A stretch of 52,838 bases of DNA. It comes from an uncultured Eggerthellaceae bacterium (GTDB lineage: Bacteria; Actinomycetota; Coriobacteriia; Coriobacteriales; Eggerthellaceae). How positions within the stretch are numbered: position 1 is the first letter of the stretch; the number at the start of each line of letters is the position of its first letter. The translations under genes were made by a program, and so were the position numbers. Under the pieces are notes generated by a model. The model was given only the letters and a program-made list of their open reading frames with translations, made no database searches and was not told where the DNA came from. The DNA lies in the NCBI GenBank assembly GCA_947626195.1, contig CANQRF010000011.1, positions 1-52,838 on the forward strand, written 5' to 3'. Shown in pieces: positions 11,011-20,180 of this stretch.

Positions 11011-11789
11011 CGACCCTTTCGCGAGACAGAAAGGCGCTCGTGCTTTTGGTGGCGATGCTGGCGGCCTGCCTCGCGCTCATGGCCGCGTATTTTTTCACGA
11101 GCCGTACGTGGAACGTGGCGGCGACGATACTCGATGACCGTGCCGGCCAGATGGACGATTACACCGTGATGGCCTTTTCGGGCGTCGTGCCTGCGGAGGC
11201 AACGGAACCTGCGGCTGCGTCTTCAAGCATGCCGTCTGCAACAGCGGCGCCTGAGAACTCAAGCCCAGAAGGTCTTTTCCCAAACGATGCCTCTTCTGCC
11301 AATCCGCCATCGGCGAGCACGCCCTCCGAAAATGAATCCCTCGGAGATGCGGGCGTCTTCGTGTCGGATGTTCGCGAAGATTACGAGGTCAACGGGGCCG
11401 TCGTCCTCACGCTCGATCTCGAGCACCTCGAATCCTATGGCAATCCGCTCATCATGGAGGGAAATGGCCGTTCGATCGGTGTTTTCTCCCTCGAACGGGC
11501 GATAAGCGAAAAGCGGCTCGACGACATCCTTGAGGATCTTGCGGAAAGCGGCGCCCAGACGGTCGTCTGCCTCACGAAGCGCCCGGCCTATCTTCCCGTG
11601 TTGGACGGCGTGGACGTCGTCATTTTGAGCGAAGACGATCCCGATTTCTCGGGAAACGGGCAGATCGTGAACGACACCTTCATCGTCTCATCGCCTCAAA
11701 AGGGCAGCGTCGGATGCGTTCTCGTCACGGCGAGCAACGTCGCCTCCGCCCGCATCTTCGCACCGGATGAATCCTCTTCCCAAGAGTGA
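11007..11789 (+). CDS. Membrane-anchored extracytoplasmic protein, unknown function
   Basis: I do not recognise this protein with certainty. It has one N-terminal membrane helix (ALVLLVAMLAACLALMAAYFF) acting as an uncleaved anchor, a Ser/Ala/Pro-rich, low-complexity linker of ~60 residues, and a compact ~150-residue C-terminal domain with alternating strands (VLTLDLEHL, IGVFSLERAI, QTVVCLTKRP, VDVVILSEDD, SVGCVLVTASNV). The strand pattern faintly recalls the C-terminal part of CapA/metallophosphoesterase-like proteins, but no metal-binding motif is visible. GTG 11007 overlaps the previous stop (GTGA) and lies 9 nt after AAGGGGA; an ATG at 10998 is too close to that site but cannot be excluded. 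Confidence 0.7.
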   Translation: MTTLSRDRKALVLLVAMLAACLALMAAYFFTSRTWNVAATILDDRAGQMDDYTVMAFSGVVPAEATEPAAASSSMPSATAAPENSSPEGLFPNDASSANPPSASTPSENESLGDAGVFVSDVREDYEVNGAVVLTLDLEHLESYGNPLIMEGNGRSIGVFSLERAISEKRLDDILEDLAESGAQTVVCLTKRPAYLPVLDGVDVVILSEDDPDFSGNGQIVNDTFIVSSPQKGSVGCVLVTASNVASARIFAPDESSSQE

Positions 11790-11841
11790 GCTTTCCACAT
11801 CTTTGCGCGGATTGAGAACCCGCAGGGCTCCACAGGCCGTG

Positions 11842-11850
11842 TGATACAAT
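11842..11850 (+). promoter_or_regulatory. Extended -10 promoter of the HEPN/MNT pair
   Basis: The sequence TG-A-TACAAT (11842-11850) is an extended -10 element without a clear -35. Transcription would begin at about 11857, on or next to the ATG at 11858, so the first gene is probably translated from a leaderless mRNA. Confidence 0.5.
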
Positions 11851-11857
11851 GGCCGCC

Positions 11858-12145
11858 ATGGAAACCTTTGGCATAAAATCATCAGTCATGGAATCGATTC
11901 GCCACTATGCGCAGCTGCATGGCCTTGATTCGGTCATCTTGTTCGGCTCGCGTGCCAATGGCTCGCAACGGCCGAAGAGCGACATCGATCTTGCTCTATG
12001 CGGCGGCGACCAAACGCGCTTCATATTGGATATGGAGGAATTTGCGCCGACGCTTCTCGCTTTTGATTACGTTAACCTCGATGGCCCCGTTCAGCAGGAG
12101 CTTCGCGACAGAATCGCCCGAGAGGGCAAGGTGCTCTATGGTTAA
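11858..12145 (+). CDS. MNT-type nucleotidyltransferase antitoxin (MntA-like)
   Basis: A 95-residue minimal nucleotidyltransferase of the Pol-beta superfamily. The signature is complete: ILFGSRANG (Gly30-Ser31) followed by SDIDLAL with metal ligands Asp42 and Asp44. In characterised HEPN/MNT systems the MNT protein is the antitoxin and adds AMP groups to a tyrosine of its HEPN partner, the gene that overlaps this one by 8 nt. An ATG at 11849 is also in frame, but it overlaps the -10 box; start 11858 is preferred and fits leaderless translation because no ribosome binding site precedes it. Neighbouring operons are unrelated, consistent with an independently acquired module. Confidence 0.88.
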   Translation: METFGIKSSVMESIRHYAQLHGLDSVILFGSRANGSQRPKSDIDLALCGGDQTRFILDMEEFAPTLLAFDYVNLDGPVQQELRDRIAREGKVLYG

Positions 12146-12545
12146 GTATGAAAACTATTCACGTCAACTCTCTATCCTTCTTCAAGCTCCCGCAGAAGAT
12201 TTGAGCAATGAATTCATCATGAGCGGCGTTATCAATAAGTTCTCATTGCAGTTCGAGCTCGCTTGGAAGCTTCTGAAAGAAGCACTTGCCTATGAAGGTG
12301 AATCTGTTGCGCTATCTGGTTCGCCGCGTGACATCTTGAAAGCTGCTTTCGCGACATACGATTTCGTCGATGAGGACATTTGGCTCGAAATGCTCAAATC
12401 CCGAAATGATGTCTCACATATCTATAACGGAGACGCCGCCCGGGCTCTTGTCGATCGCATAATCAATGATTACCTTCCCGCCTTCGAAACGCTCAAAGAG
12501 GGTCTCGATCAACAATATGCCGATACGCTCTTTATTTCCCGATAA
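12138..12545 (+). CDS. HEPN-domain toxin (HepT-like / HI0074 family)
   Basis: A 135-residue, mostly helical protein of the HEPN / nucleotidyltransferase-substrate-binding family. It contains the RNase-type HEPN motif Arg89-N-D-V-S-His94 followed by Ile-Tyr96, that is the RX4HXY form in which the Tyr is the AMP acceptor in the characterised Shewanella HepT/MntA system. FSLQFELAWKLLKEAL (residues ~35-50) is typical of the HI0074 subgroup. It is predicted to be an RNA-cleaving toxin held inactive by AMPylation. ATG 12138 lies inside the end of the antitoxin gene, giving an 8-nt overlap and probably coupled translation. Toxicity itself is inferred. Confidence 0.88.
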   Translation: MVKYENYSRQLSILLQAPAEDLSNEFIMSGVINKFSLQFELAWKLLKEALAYEGESVALSGSPRDILKAAFATYDFVDEDIWLEMLKSRNDVSHIYNGDAARALVDRIINDYLPAFETLKEGLDQQYADTLFISR

Positions 12546-12594
12546 CAAAGTTCTGCGAATCTCGGATAGCGACAACTAACGTGCGTTGATAAAA

Positions 12595-12619
12595 AAGCGG
12601 GGGTGGTGAGCCCCCGCTT
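12595..12619 (-). terminator. Terminator of gdhA (bidirectional shape)
   Basis: A 9-bp stem (12595-12603 with 12611-12619) with a 7-nt loop is followed on the minus strand by a run of six T, directly downstream of gdhA. On the plus strand it lies 50 nt after the HEPN gene but lacks a T run, so it may only partly stop that transcript. Confidence 0.8.
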
Positions 12620-12649
12620 CGCTGTGCTTATGGATGTGGCAGATAAGGC

Positions 12650-14089
<1,440 letters not shown>

Positions 14090-14122
14090 TTAATATTGCG
14101 CGTTCGATATTTACGGATACAA

Positions 14123-14146
14123 AGAGGGGCGCCGAAGCGCCCCTCT
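14123..14146 (-). terminator. Terminator of the MFS transporter gene
   Basis: A perfect 10-bp GC-rich stem (14123-14132 with 14137-14146) is closed on the minus strand by a TTCG tetraloop and followed by TTTGTAT. It sits 44 nt after the transporter stop codon and separates it from gdhA. Confidence 0.8.
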
Positions 14147-14189
14147 GTCAGTGTGTAGGCTTGTGCCGTTCTGCGCCTTGCGCGATAGG

Positions 14190-15530
14190 CTACTTCACGT
14201 CCTCGAGGTGCGTGCCCGAATGGTCGTGCGTGAAGATCATGGCGACCAAGGCGATCGCGGCGATGACGACCATGTACCAGCCGGGAGCGATTTGGCTTCC
14301 GGTGGCCTCGATGAGGGAGAAGCTGATGACGCTTGCTGTGCCACCGAAGATCGCATTCGCGAAGTTGAAGCTCAGGGCAAATCCCGAATAGCGCACCTTG
14401 GTCGGGAACGTTTCCGTCAAGTAGGAGGAAAGCGTGCCGTCGTTCAAGGTGAGCAGGAAGTTCAGCACGAGCATGGCGAAGAGGATGATGGCGAACTGCA
14501 TCGTGTTCATCAAATAGAAAGCGGGAACGGTGAACACGATGAAGCCGACGCAGGCGATGATCAGCATCTTCTTACGCCCGAAGCGGTCGGATATGCGGCC
14601 CGATATGAAGATGAACGCGACATACACGATCAAGCAGATCGTCGAGATGATGAGCGAATCGACCGCATTGTAGCCGAGCGTCACCTGCAGGTAGTTCGGC
14701 ATGAAGGTGAGCACCATGTAGAATCCGACCGCGTTGAGCATGCAGGCGCCGAAGCTGATGATGAGCGGCTTGAAGTAATGCGTGAGGAGGGTCTTGATCG
14801 GGGTGTTCTGGCCCTGCTTCTCCTCAACTTCCTTCTGCATCTGCTCATAGACCGGTGAGTCGGAAAGGCGCGTGCGGATGTAGTGGGTGATGATGCCGAG
14901 CGGGCCTGCCATCCAGAAGGGGATGCGCCAGCCCCAGTCGATCATGAATGTTGAGCTCTCACCGAAGACGGAGTTCTCAAGGGCGGCGAGTGCCGTCGCT
15001 ATCAAAAGTCCGGTCGCCGTGGAAGCGGGAACGGCCGAGCAGTAGAGACCGCGGCGGTTGACCGGGGCGTATTCCGCGAGGAACGTTGCGGCGCCCGCAT
15101 ATTCGCCGGCGGCGGAGAAGCTCTGGACCATGCGCAGGCCGAGAAGCAGGATTGGTGCGCCGATGCCGATGGTGGCGTAGTTCGGAATGCATCCGATGAG
15201 GAAGCTCGCGCCGGACATCAGAAGGATCGATGTGGCGAGCGCCCATTTACGGCCGCGGCGGTCACCGATGTGGCCCCAGAAGAAGCCGCCGACAGGGCGG
15301 AGGAGGAAGGAAAGGGCGAAGACCGCGAAGGTCTCGATGATGGCGACTGTGGGGTCGCTGGAAGGCATGAGTGCTGCTGAGAGCACGACGGCGAAATAGG
15401 AATAAGAACCGTAGTCAAACCATTCGATGAAGTTTCCGAGGAACGAGGAAACGGCGACGCGCCTGACTACACCTCTCCGCTCGTTTTCGCCGAGAGAGTT
15501 GAAGCTGGTAGTTGCGGTATTAGATGCCAT
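14190..15530 (-). CDS. MHS-family MFS transporter (ProP-like)
   Basis: A 446-residue, 12-helix major facilitator. It carries the MHS subfamily marks: GNFIEWFDYGSY in helix 1, the loop 2-3 motif GHIGDRRGRK, and a second copy SGRISDRFGRKK in loop 8-9. Relatives (ProP, ShiA, KgtP, CitA) take up osmolytes or organic acids with protons; the substrate here cannot be read from sequence. ATG 15530 has TAGGAGAT 5 nt upstream, lying inside a 26-codon upstream ORF that overlaps the start by 11 nt. A candidate -10 (TATAAT) lies at 15646-15651 and a UUCG-loop terminator follows. Neighbouring gdhA and amidinotransferase suggest an amino-acid-related or guanidino compound, but this is speculation. Confidence 0.88.
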   Translation of the reverse strand: MASNTATTSFNSLGENERRGVVRRVAVSSFLGNFIEWFDYGSYSYFAVVLSAALMPSSDPTVAIIETFAVFALSFLLRPVGGFFWGHIGDRRGRKWALATSILLMSGASFLIGCIPNYATIGIGAPILLLGLRMVQSFSAAGEYAGAATFLAEYAPVNRRGLYCSAVPASTATGLLIATALAALENSVFGESSTFMIDWGWRIPFWMAGPLGIITHYIRTRLSDSPVYEQMQKEVEEKQGQNTPIKTLLTHYFKPLIISFGACMLNAVGFYMVLTFMPNYLQVTLGYNAVDSLIISTICLIVYVAFIFISGRISDRFGRKKMLIIACVGFIVFTVPAFYLMNTMQFAIILFAMLVLNFLLTLNDGTLSSYLTETFPTKVRYSGFALSFNFANAIFGGTASVISFSLIEATGSQIAPGWYMVVIAAIALVAMIFTHDHSGTHLEDVK

Positions 15531-15600
15531 GGTAATCTCCTAAGTATTGGGCTGCCTCATAGTAGAAATAGGCAGGTCGTTGCCCGATCTCACGTGGCAT
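15520..15600 (-). CDS. 26-residue upstream ORF / leader peptide of the MFS gene
   Basis: ATG 15600 is preceded by one of the best ribosome binding sites in the window (AAGGAGGAG, 4 nt spacing). The peptide has six aromatic residues among 26 (cluster AYFYYEAAQYLGDY). Its TAA stop lies inside the MFS gene, 11 nt past that ATG, so ribosomes finishing it would be placed on the transporter start, whose own weaker site is within the ORF. It may be a regulatory leader peptide, a coupling device or a small membrane-associated protein; no homologue is recognised. I regard translation as likely and function as unknown. Confidence 0.55.
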   Translation of the reverse strand: MPREIGQRPAYFYYEAAQYLGDYHGI

Positions 15601-15625
15601 AGCTCCTCCTTTCAGTTGCTTTTCT

Positions 15626-15651
15626 CTGAAGTGCTTCAGCGCCGTATTATA
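15626..15651 (-). promoter_or_regulatory. Candidate promoter and operator of the leader ORF-MFS unit
   Basis: A consensus -10 TATAAT lies at 15646-15651 on the minus strand without a recognisable -35. It is flanked by a 7-bp inverted repeat (GCGCCGT...ACGGCGC, 15640-15672 region), and a perfect 14-bp palindrome CTGAAG-TG-CTTCAG (15626-15639) covers the expected transcript start. Dependence on an activator or a repressor is possible. Confidence 0.45.
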
Positions 15652-15685
15652 CCCTAGTCTCAAGACGGCGCGTTTCCAGGTTGTT

Positions 15686-16846
15686 TCAATGCCCGTGCAT
15701 ATTCCGCGCACGGGGCGCTTTGCGTGCCCGCGCCAGATCGCGGATATTGCGGACAATCATGAAGATCAAAAGCACCGCGCCGATGTAGCCATTGAGCACA
15801 TAGATGATGTTCACGAGGTCGCGGTAGGGCAAAAATAGCCCGATGATGAGACCGACCACGCCAAAGACCACCGTCAGCACCCGGAAGCGCGGCGTGCCCT
15901 CCTGCGAAAAGCGCGACGCGGGGTTGTAGAGCAACGGAACGGCTGCCGCGCAGATGCCGATGAAGACGATGATGGAGAAAATGGTGGCAAGAGGCGGCCA
16001 GATGCGGTAGGCGAGGATGAGGTTCGGGATGTTCGCGTTCCACACGTATGAGGCGCCGTCTTCGCCCGTGACGTTGATGTTGGCGATCTGTGCGAACGAG
16101 ATCAGCCCGATGGTGATGCAGAGCACCATCGTGGCCACGACAATGCCCTTATAGAGGTCGTGTCGGTTTTCCTTCGCTCCGAGCGCCGCCATGAAGCTCG
16201 CAAACCAAAGGAGCACGAATCCCGCATAGGAAAGGCCGGAGATGAGCCAGTTGTCGCCCGCGGTCTTGATGGTGTTGTCCTCGGTCGCGCCGACGAACGC
16301 GCCGGCATCGATGATGGCCAGCCCCTCGGGGACTGCCTGCCAGGTCATCACGAGCGTCGCGATGGCGATGAAGAGGAAAAACGCGATCTTGATCGGCCCA
16401 AGCACGCCGATCACATCCACGAGGCGCTTCAGGCCGCCCGAGACGATCAGCACGACGATCGCGCACATGAGCACGCCGCCGATCCACGGCGCGAGGCCGT
16501 ATTGCTGGTTCAACGTGGAGGCGGCCCCGCCCACCATCACGAAAAATGACATGTAGCAGAAAACGGTCGAATAGTAGTCGAAGAAGGTGCCGAGGTATTT
16601 CCCGCAATAGAACTTATAGACGTCGTTCGCGCGTTCGAAATGCTCTTCGGCACCGGCCTTCGCGAAGTTGACGTTGTAATAGATGAAGGTGACAGCGAAG
16701 ACGAGGATCACCGCGATGCCGCCTAAGCCGTAGGCGGTGAAATACTGGATGATCTCCTGTCCGGTGGCGAACCCCGAGCCGATCACAAATGCAATGATGG
16801 CGCCCGCGAGGAGCGCCACCGATTTCAGATTTGTCTTATGTGCCAC
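15686..16846 (-). CDS. YkvI-like membrane transporter (LeuT/APC fold)
   Basis: A 386-residue protein with about ten hydrophobic helices. The first segment, LLAGAIIAFVIGSGFATGQEI, has the broken-helix glycine pattern (GSGFATGQE) of the YkvI family and related sodium-coupled amino-acid transporters. Family substrates are poorly known. The gene starts with GTG 16846, 36 nt after the amidinotransferase stop, without a good ribosome binding site, which fits translational coupling in a shared transcript. Uptake of the amidinotransferase substrate or exchange of its product is the simplest hypothesis, unproven. The C-terminus is basic (RARKAPRARN). Confidence 0.8.
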   Translation of the reverse strand: MAHKTNLKSVALLAGAIIAFVIGSGFATGQEIIQYFTAYGLGGIAVILVFAVTFIYYNVNFAKAGAEEHFERANDVYKFYCGKYLGTFFDYYSTVFCYMSFFVMVGGAASTLNQQYGLAPWIGGVLMCAIVVLIVSGGLKRLVDVIGVLGPIKIAFFLFIAIATLVMTWQAVPEGLAIIDAGAFVGATEDNTIKTAGDNWLISGLSYAGFVLLWFASFMAALGAKENRHDLYKGIVVATMVLCITIGLISFAQIANINVTGEDGASYVWNANIPNLILAYRIWPPLATIFSIIVFIGICAAAVPLLYNPASRFSQEGTPRFRVLTVVFGVVGLIIGLFLPYRDLVNIIYVLNGYIGAVLLIFMIVRNIRDLARARKAPRARNMHGH

Positions 16847-16882
16847 GAGTGCTGTGTGGTGCGAGCCGAAGCCGAAAACGGC

Positions 16883-18034
16883 TTAGCCCTCGGGCCACAT
16901 CTCGGGACGGACGAGCGTGGGATCCTTCACGCGATTCGGGAAGTAATCCTCGCAGGTTCCCTCGCGATACACGTCTGCGGTCGAGCAATGCAGGCCGCCG
17001 CCGAACGGATAGGCGTCGCGCAGGTCGCAGGGGATGACGTTCATGCCGAGCTTGTCCATCTGCTCTTGCTGGTAGACCTCGGACGCCTCGACGATGACGG
17101 TCTTCGGGTCGAGCACGAGGCAGTTCATGGACAGCCAGACCGACGAGTAGCACAGCGCCGGCGGCTCGGTATGGGCCGGCTGGGCCGCATCGACGATCTG
17201 CCAGTCGTTCGCATCGAAGATCGCGCGCTGCTCCTCGGGGAGCGGACGCACGGGGTTGTTGATGATCAGGCCGGGGCGTAGCGGCACGAAGGTGGCGTCG
17301 ATGTGGATGGGGTAGGGGTCGCCCGGGAAGTTCACCGCATGCACGCGGTACTCGGGATAGTAGCGCTGGAACCAATCCATGGCGGCACGGTTCGTGGTGA
17401 GGCCGTGCTGGATGAAGAGGTCCTTGCCCATGCGCATGACGTCGGCGGCGTCCCACATCGGCTCGATCTCGGTGGTGACGAAGTCCTTGTTCGCGGTGCG
17501 GATGAGGCGCTCCTCAAGCGAGATCTTCTCATCGTAGTAGTTGTGCTTGTAGGATTTGTCCGTCAAGCGGGGGCGCGGCGCCTGGGTCCACTTGAACGAG
17601 GGGTCCTCATCGAAATACTCTTTCATGAGCGGCCAGTAGGCGAGGTATTCGAAATAGCGGCAACGGAAGGAGTTGGCGGCGGCCATGATCTCTGAGCCGA
17701 TGGTGAGCAGGATGTCGCGCGGGGGCATGCAGGTCATCATGGAGTCGTTGCGGAAGTCGGGCGTGCCGATGGCTTGGTTCCATTGAAGCGGGGTCGGGCG
17801 GTCGACGATGACGCCGTGGTCCTCGAGGATCTTCACGAGGTTCTCGAGGCATTCATTGCCGCGCTCGACGGTGGCGAGCGGACGAAGGCCCCACATGCCG
17901 CGCATCTCGGAATCGACCGGCACCTTCTCCGACGTCGCCGGCTCCTCAGGCGGAATCACCGAGTTGTCGCAACGGCCGACGATGACGCGTTTCAGCGGAT
18001 CCCAGTCGTTCCATGAATTGACAATCTTTGTCAT
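16883..18034 (-). CDS. L-arginine:glycine-type amidinotransferase
   Basis: This 383-residue protein aligns over its full length with glycine amidinotransferase, which moves the amidino group of arginine to an acceptor amine, giving ornithine plus a guanidino compound. The catalytic triad is present: Asp195 (WDAAD), His244 (HIDATF) and Cys350 (GGGLHCST). The arginine-binding SS pair (297-298) and Arg263 are also kept. The stretch before the catalytic His reads DPYPIHIDATF, whereas human AGAT, as I recall it, has DPNPMHIDATF; residues here influence acceptor binding, so glycine may not be the acceptor. ATG 18034 has GGAAGGAGC 8 nt upstream; an ATG at 18052 is too early. It is first in an operon with a YkvI-like transporter. 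Confidence 0.9.
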   Translation of the reverse strand: MTKIVNSWNDWDPLKRVIVGRCDNSVIPPEEPATSEKVPVDSEMRGMWGLRPLATVERGNECLENLVKILEDHGVIVDRPTPLQWNQAIGTPDFRNDSMMTCMPPRDILLTIGSEIMAAANSFRCRYFEYLAYWPLMKEYFDEDPSFKWTQAPRPRLTDKSYKHNYYDEKISLEERLIRTANKDFVTTEIEPMWDAADVMRMGKDLFIQHGLTTNRAAMDWFQRYYPEYRVHAVNFPGDPYPIHIDATFVPLRPGLIINNPVRPLPEEQRAIFDANDWQIVDAAQPAHTEPPALCYSSVWLSMNCLVLDPKTVIVEASEVYQQEQMDKLGMNVIPCDLRDAYPFGGGLHCSTADVYREGTCEDYFPNRVKDPTLVRPEMWPEG

Positions 18035-18147
18035 GGGTAAAGCTCCTTCCAAAAACTTCCTTGGCCGCGGAGGCGCCTTCGATGCCTCTGCGTCTTCAGC
18101 GCCGTTCCTGTGAAGATGGGCCAGAGCGGCTCATCTCGCGATTCGGC

Positions 18148-18154
18148 TATTATA
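18148..18154. promoter_or_regulatory. Overlapping divergent -10 elements (amidinotransferase / uvrC)
   Basis: Bases 18148-18153 read TATTAT on the plus strand and 18149-18154 read TATAAT on the minus strand. They are the only -10-like boxes between the divergent amidinotransferase and uvrC genes. Neither has a clear -35 partner, so the call is tentative; competition between the two directions would follow if both are used. Confidence 0.4.
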
Positions 18155-18191
18155 GTATTCCTCAAAAGCGTTTTTTGCGAGAGGTGATTTC

Positions 18192-20180
18192 ATGGGTTCA
18201 TCTTTTGAATACGGAGTCGCGCCCATCGAGGAGGAAAGCCTCGAAGAGCGCCTTTCCCGTATCAAGCATGAGCTCGAAAGCGTGCCCACCTTGCCAGGCG
18301 TGTATCTGTGGAAGGACCGCAACGGCGAGGTGATCTATGTCGGGAAGGCCAAGCAGCTGCGCGCCCGCATGCGCCAATACGTGAACTATCAGGACGAGCG
18401 CGCGAAAATCCCGCTTTTGGTCGACAAGATCTTCTCCTTCGACTACATCGTCACCGAAAACGAGCACGAGTCGCTCATCCTCGAGAAGAACCTCATCAAC
18501 GAATACAGCCCCTTCTTCAACGCCGACTTCAAAGACGATAAGAGCTACCCCTATATCGCGATCACGAAAGGCGATGTGTTCCCCGCGATCAAATACACGC
18601 GCGAGAAGCACCAGAGCGCCACGCGGTATTTCGGGCCCTATACCGACGCCCGCGCGGCGCGCCAGACGGTGGACATCGCGCGTCGCATCGTGCCGTTGTG
18701 TTCGGCGCAGTGTGCGGAATGGCGGCGCCTCGCACGGCGCCTCGAGAAGGATCCGCTCGCGCTTCTCGCGACGGAGCCGCGGCCCTGCTTCGACGCCCAT
18801 GTGGGGCTGGGGCCGGGCGCCTGTGCGGGGGCCATCACGCCCGAGGACTACGCCAAAAACGTGGAGCGAATCGAGCGCTTCTTGGCGGGGAGCCAGCGCG
18901 AGTTCATCGATGAGCTCACCGAGGAGATGCAAGAGGCGGCCGCCGAGCTCGATTTCGAGCGGGCGGGCAGGATAAAGGAGCGGCTCGAGGCCCTGCGCGC
19001 GATGTCGGTCCACCAGCACGCGACGACCTCCGAATCGCTTTCCGCCGACGTCATCGGCTTCTATCGCGAGGAGACCATCGCGGCGGTGGAGGTGCTCATG
19101 GTGCGCGAGGGACGCATCATCAACGCGAACGAGTTTGTGCTCAATCGCGGTACCGACGTGGGCGACGATGAGCTCTCCCACAACTTCCTCTTGCGCTACT
19201 ACGACGCCACGACGACCATCCCGCGCGAGATCATCATGGCGGCATTGCCTGAGGACGCGCAGGTCATGGAGGGCTGGCTCAGCGAGAAGCTCGGATCGTC
19301 CCATGGGGCGAAGGTGCGCTTCACCACGCCGAAGAAGGGCGATCGCGCCGAGCTCTTGACGATGGCGGAGACGAACGCGCGCCACACGCTTCTGCGCTAC
19401 AAGGTGCGCACGGGCTACGACGACAAGCGCGTGAACGACGCCCTGCTCCAGCTGGAGAGTGCCCTTGCTCTCGACGCGCCGCCGATGCGCATCGAGTGCT
19501 TCGACATCTCGACGATCCACGGTTCCTATACGGTGGCCTCGATGGTGGTGTTCACGAGCGGCAAATCGGATAAGAACCAATACCGCCGCTTCCGCATCAA
19601 GACGCCGCTTGACGAAGCCAACGACTTCCTCTCGATGCGCGAGGTGCTGCTGCGCCGGTACAGCCCTGAGCGCATGGCGGACGAGCGCTTCGGGAAAAAG
19701 CCCGACCTGCTCATCCTCGATGGGGGCAAGCCCCAGCTCACCGCCGCGATCGAGGTGTTTGACGAGCTGGGGATCGATGGCATCGCGCTCTGCGGCCTCG
19801 CCAAGCGCGATGAGGAGCTGTTCGTGCCCTGGCAGGAAAGCGGGCCGATCGTGCTTCCGGCGGGATCGGCCTCCCTTTACCTCGTGAAGCAGGTGCGCGA
19901 CGAGGCCCATCGCTTCGCCATCACCTACCACCGCAAGCTCCGGGGCAAGGGCATGACGGCATCAGTGCTCGATAGCGTTGCGGGCCTCGGTCCGGTGCGG
20001 AAAAAGGCGCTGCTTCGCCATTTCAAATCATTTAAGCGCCTCAAGGAGGCGAACCTTGATGAGATCCTTGAGGCGAAGGTCGTTCCCGCCGAGGTGGGCC
20101 GCGAGGTCTATCGCGTGTTGAGGCAGTATAATGAGGCAGAACATGGGGAAGAGCAGCCGACTGACAAGGAGCATGAATGA
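18192..20180 (+). CDS. uvrC: Excinuclease ABC subunit C
   Basis: UvrC makes both incisions in nucleotide excision repair. The 662-residue protein shows a GIY-YIG domain at residues ~33-115 (LPGVYLWKD...VIYVGKAKQLRAR), a UVR motif (~235-270), the RNase-H-like endonuclease domain (IECFDISTIHGSYTVASMVVF and PDLLILDGGKPQLTAA), and C-terminal helix-hairpin-helix repeats (SVLDSVAGLGPVRKKALLRHF). The stop overlaps rapZ by 4 nt (ATGA). It heads the conserved actinobacterial uvrC-rapZ-yvcK-whiA block. ATG 18192 has AGAGGTGA 7 nt upstream. Confidence 0.97.
   Translation: MGSSFEYGVAPIEEESLEERLSRIKHELESVPTLPGVYLWKDRNGEVIYVGKAKQLRARMRQYVNYQDERAKIPLLVDKIFSFDYIVTENEHESLILEKNLINEYSPFFNADFKDDKSYPYIAITKGDVFPAIKYTREKHQSATRYFGPYTDARAARQTVDIARRIVPLCSAQCAEWRRLARRLEKDPLALLATEPRPCFDAHVGLGPGACAGAITPEDYAKNVERIERFLAGSQREFIDELTEEMQEAAAELDFERAGRIKERLEALRAMSVHQHATTSESLSADVIGFYREETIAAVEVLMVREGRIINANEFVLNRGTDVGDDELSHNFLLRYYDATTTIPREIIMAALPEDAQVMEGWLSEKLGSSHGAKVRFTTPKKGDRAELLTMAETNARHTLLRYKVRTGYDDKRVNDALLQLESALALDAPPMRIECFDISTIHGSYTVASMVVFTSGKSDKNQYRRFRIKTPLDEANDFLSMREVLLRRYSPERMADERFGKKPDLLILDGGKPQLTAAIEVFDELGIDGIALCGLAKRDEELFVPWQESGPIVLPAGSASLYLVKQVRDEAHRFAITYHRKLRGKGMTASVLDSVAGLGPVRKKALLRHFKSFKRLKEANLDEILEAKVVPAEVGREVYRVLRQYNEAEHGEEQPTDKEHE

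Noticed and set aside
18198-19931. 577-codon open frame antisense to uvrC
   Set aside because: Same GC-bias shadow effect; no domain, start signal or neighbour supports it.
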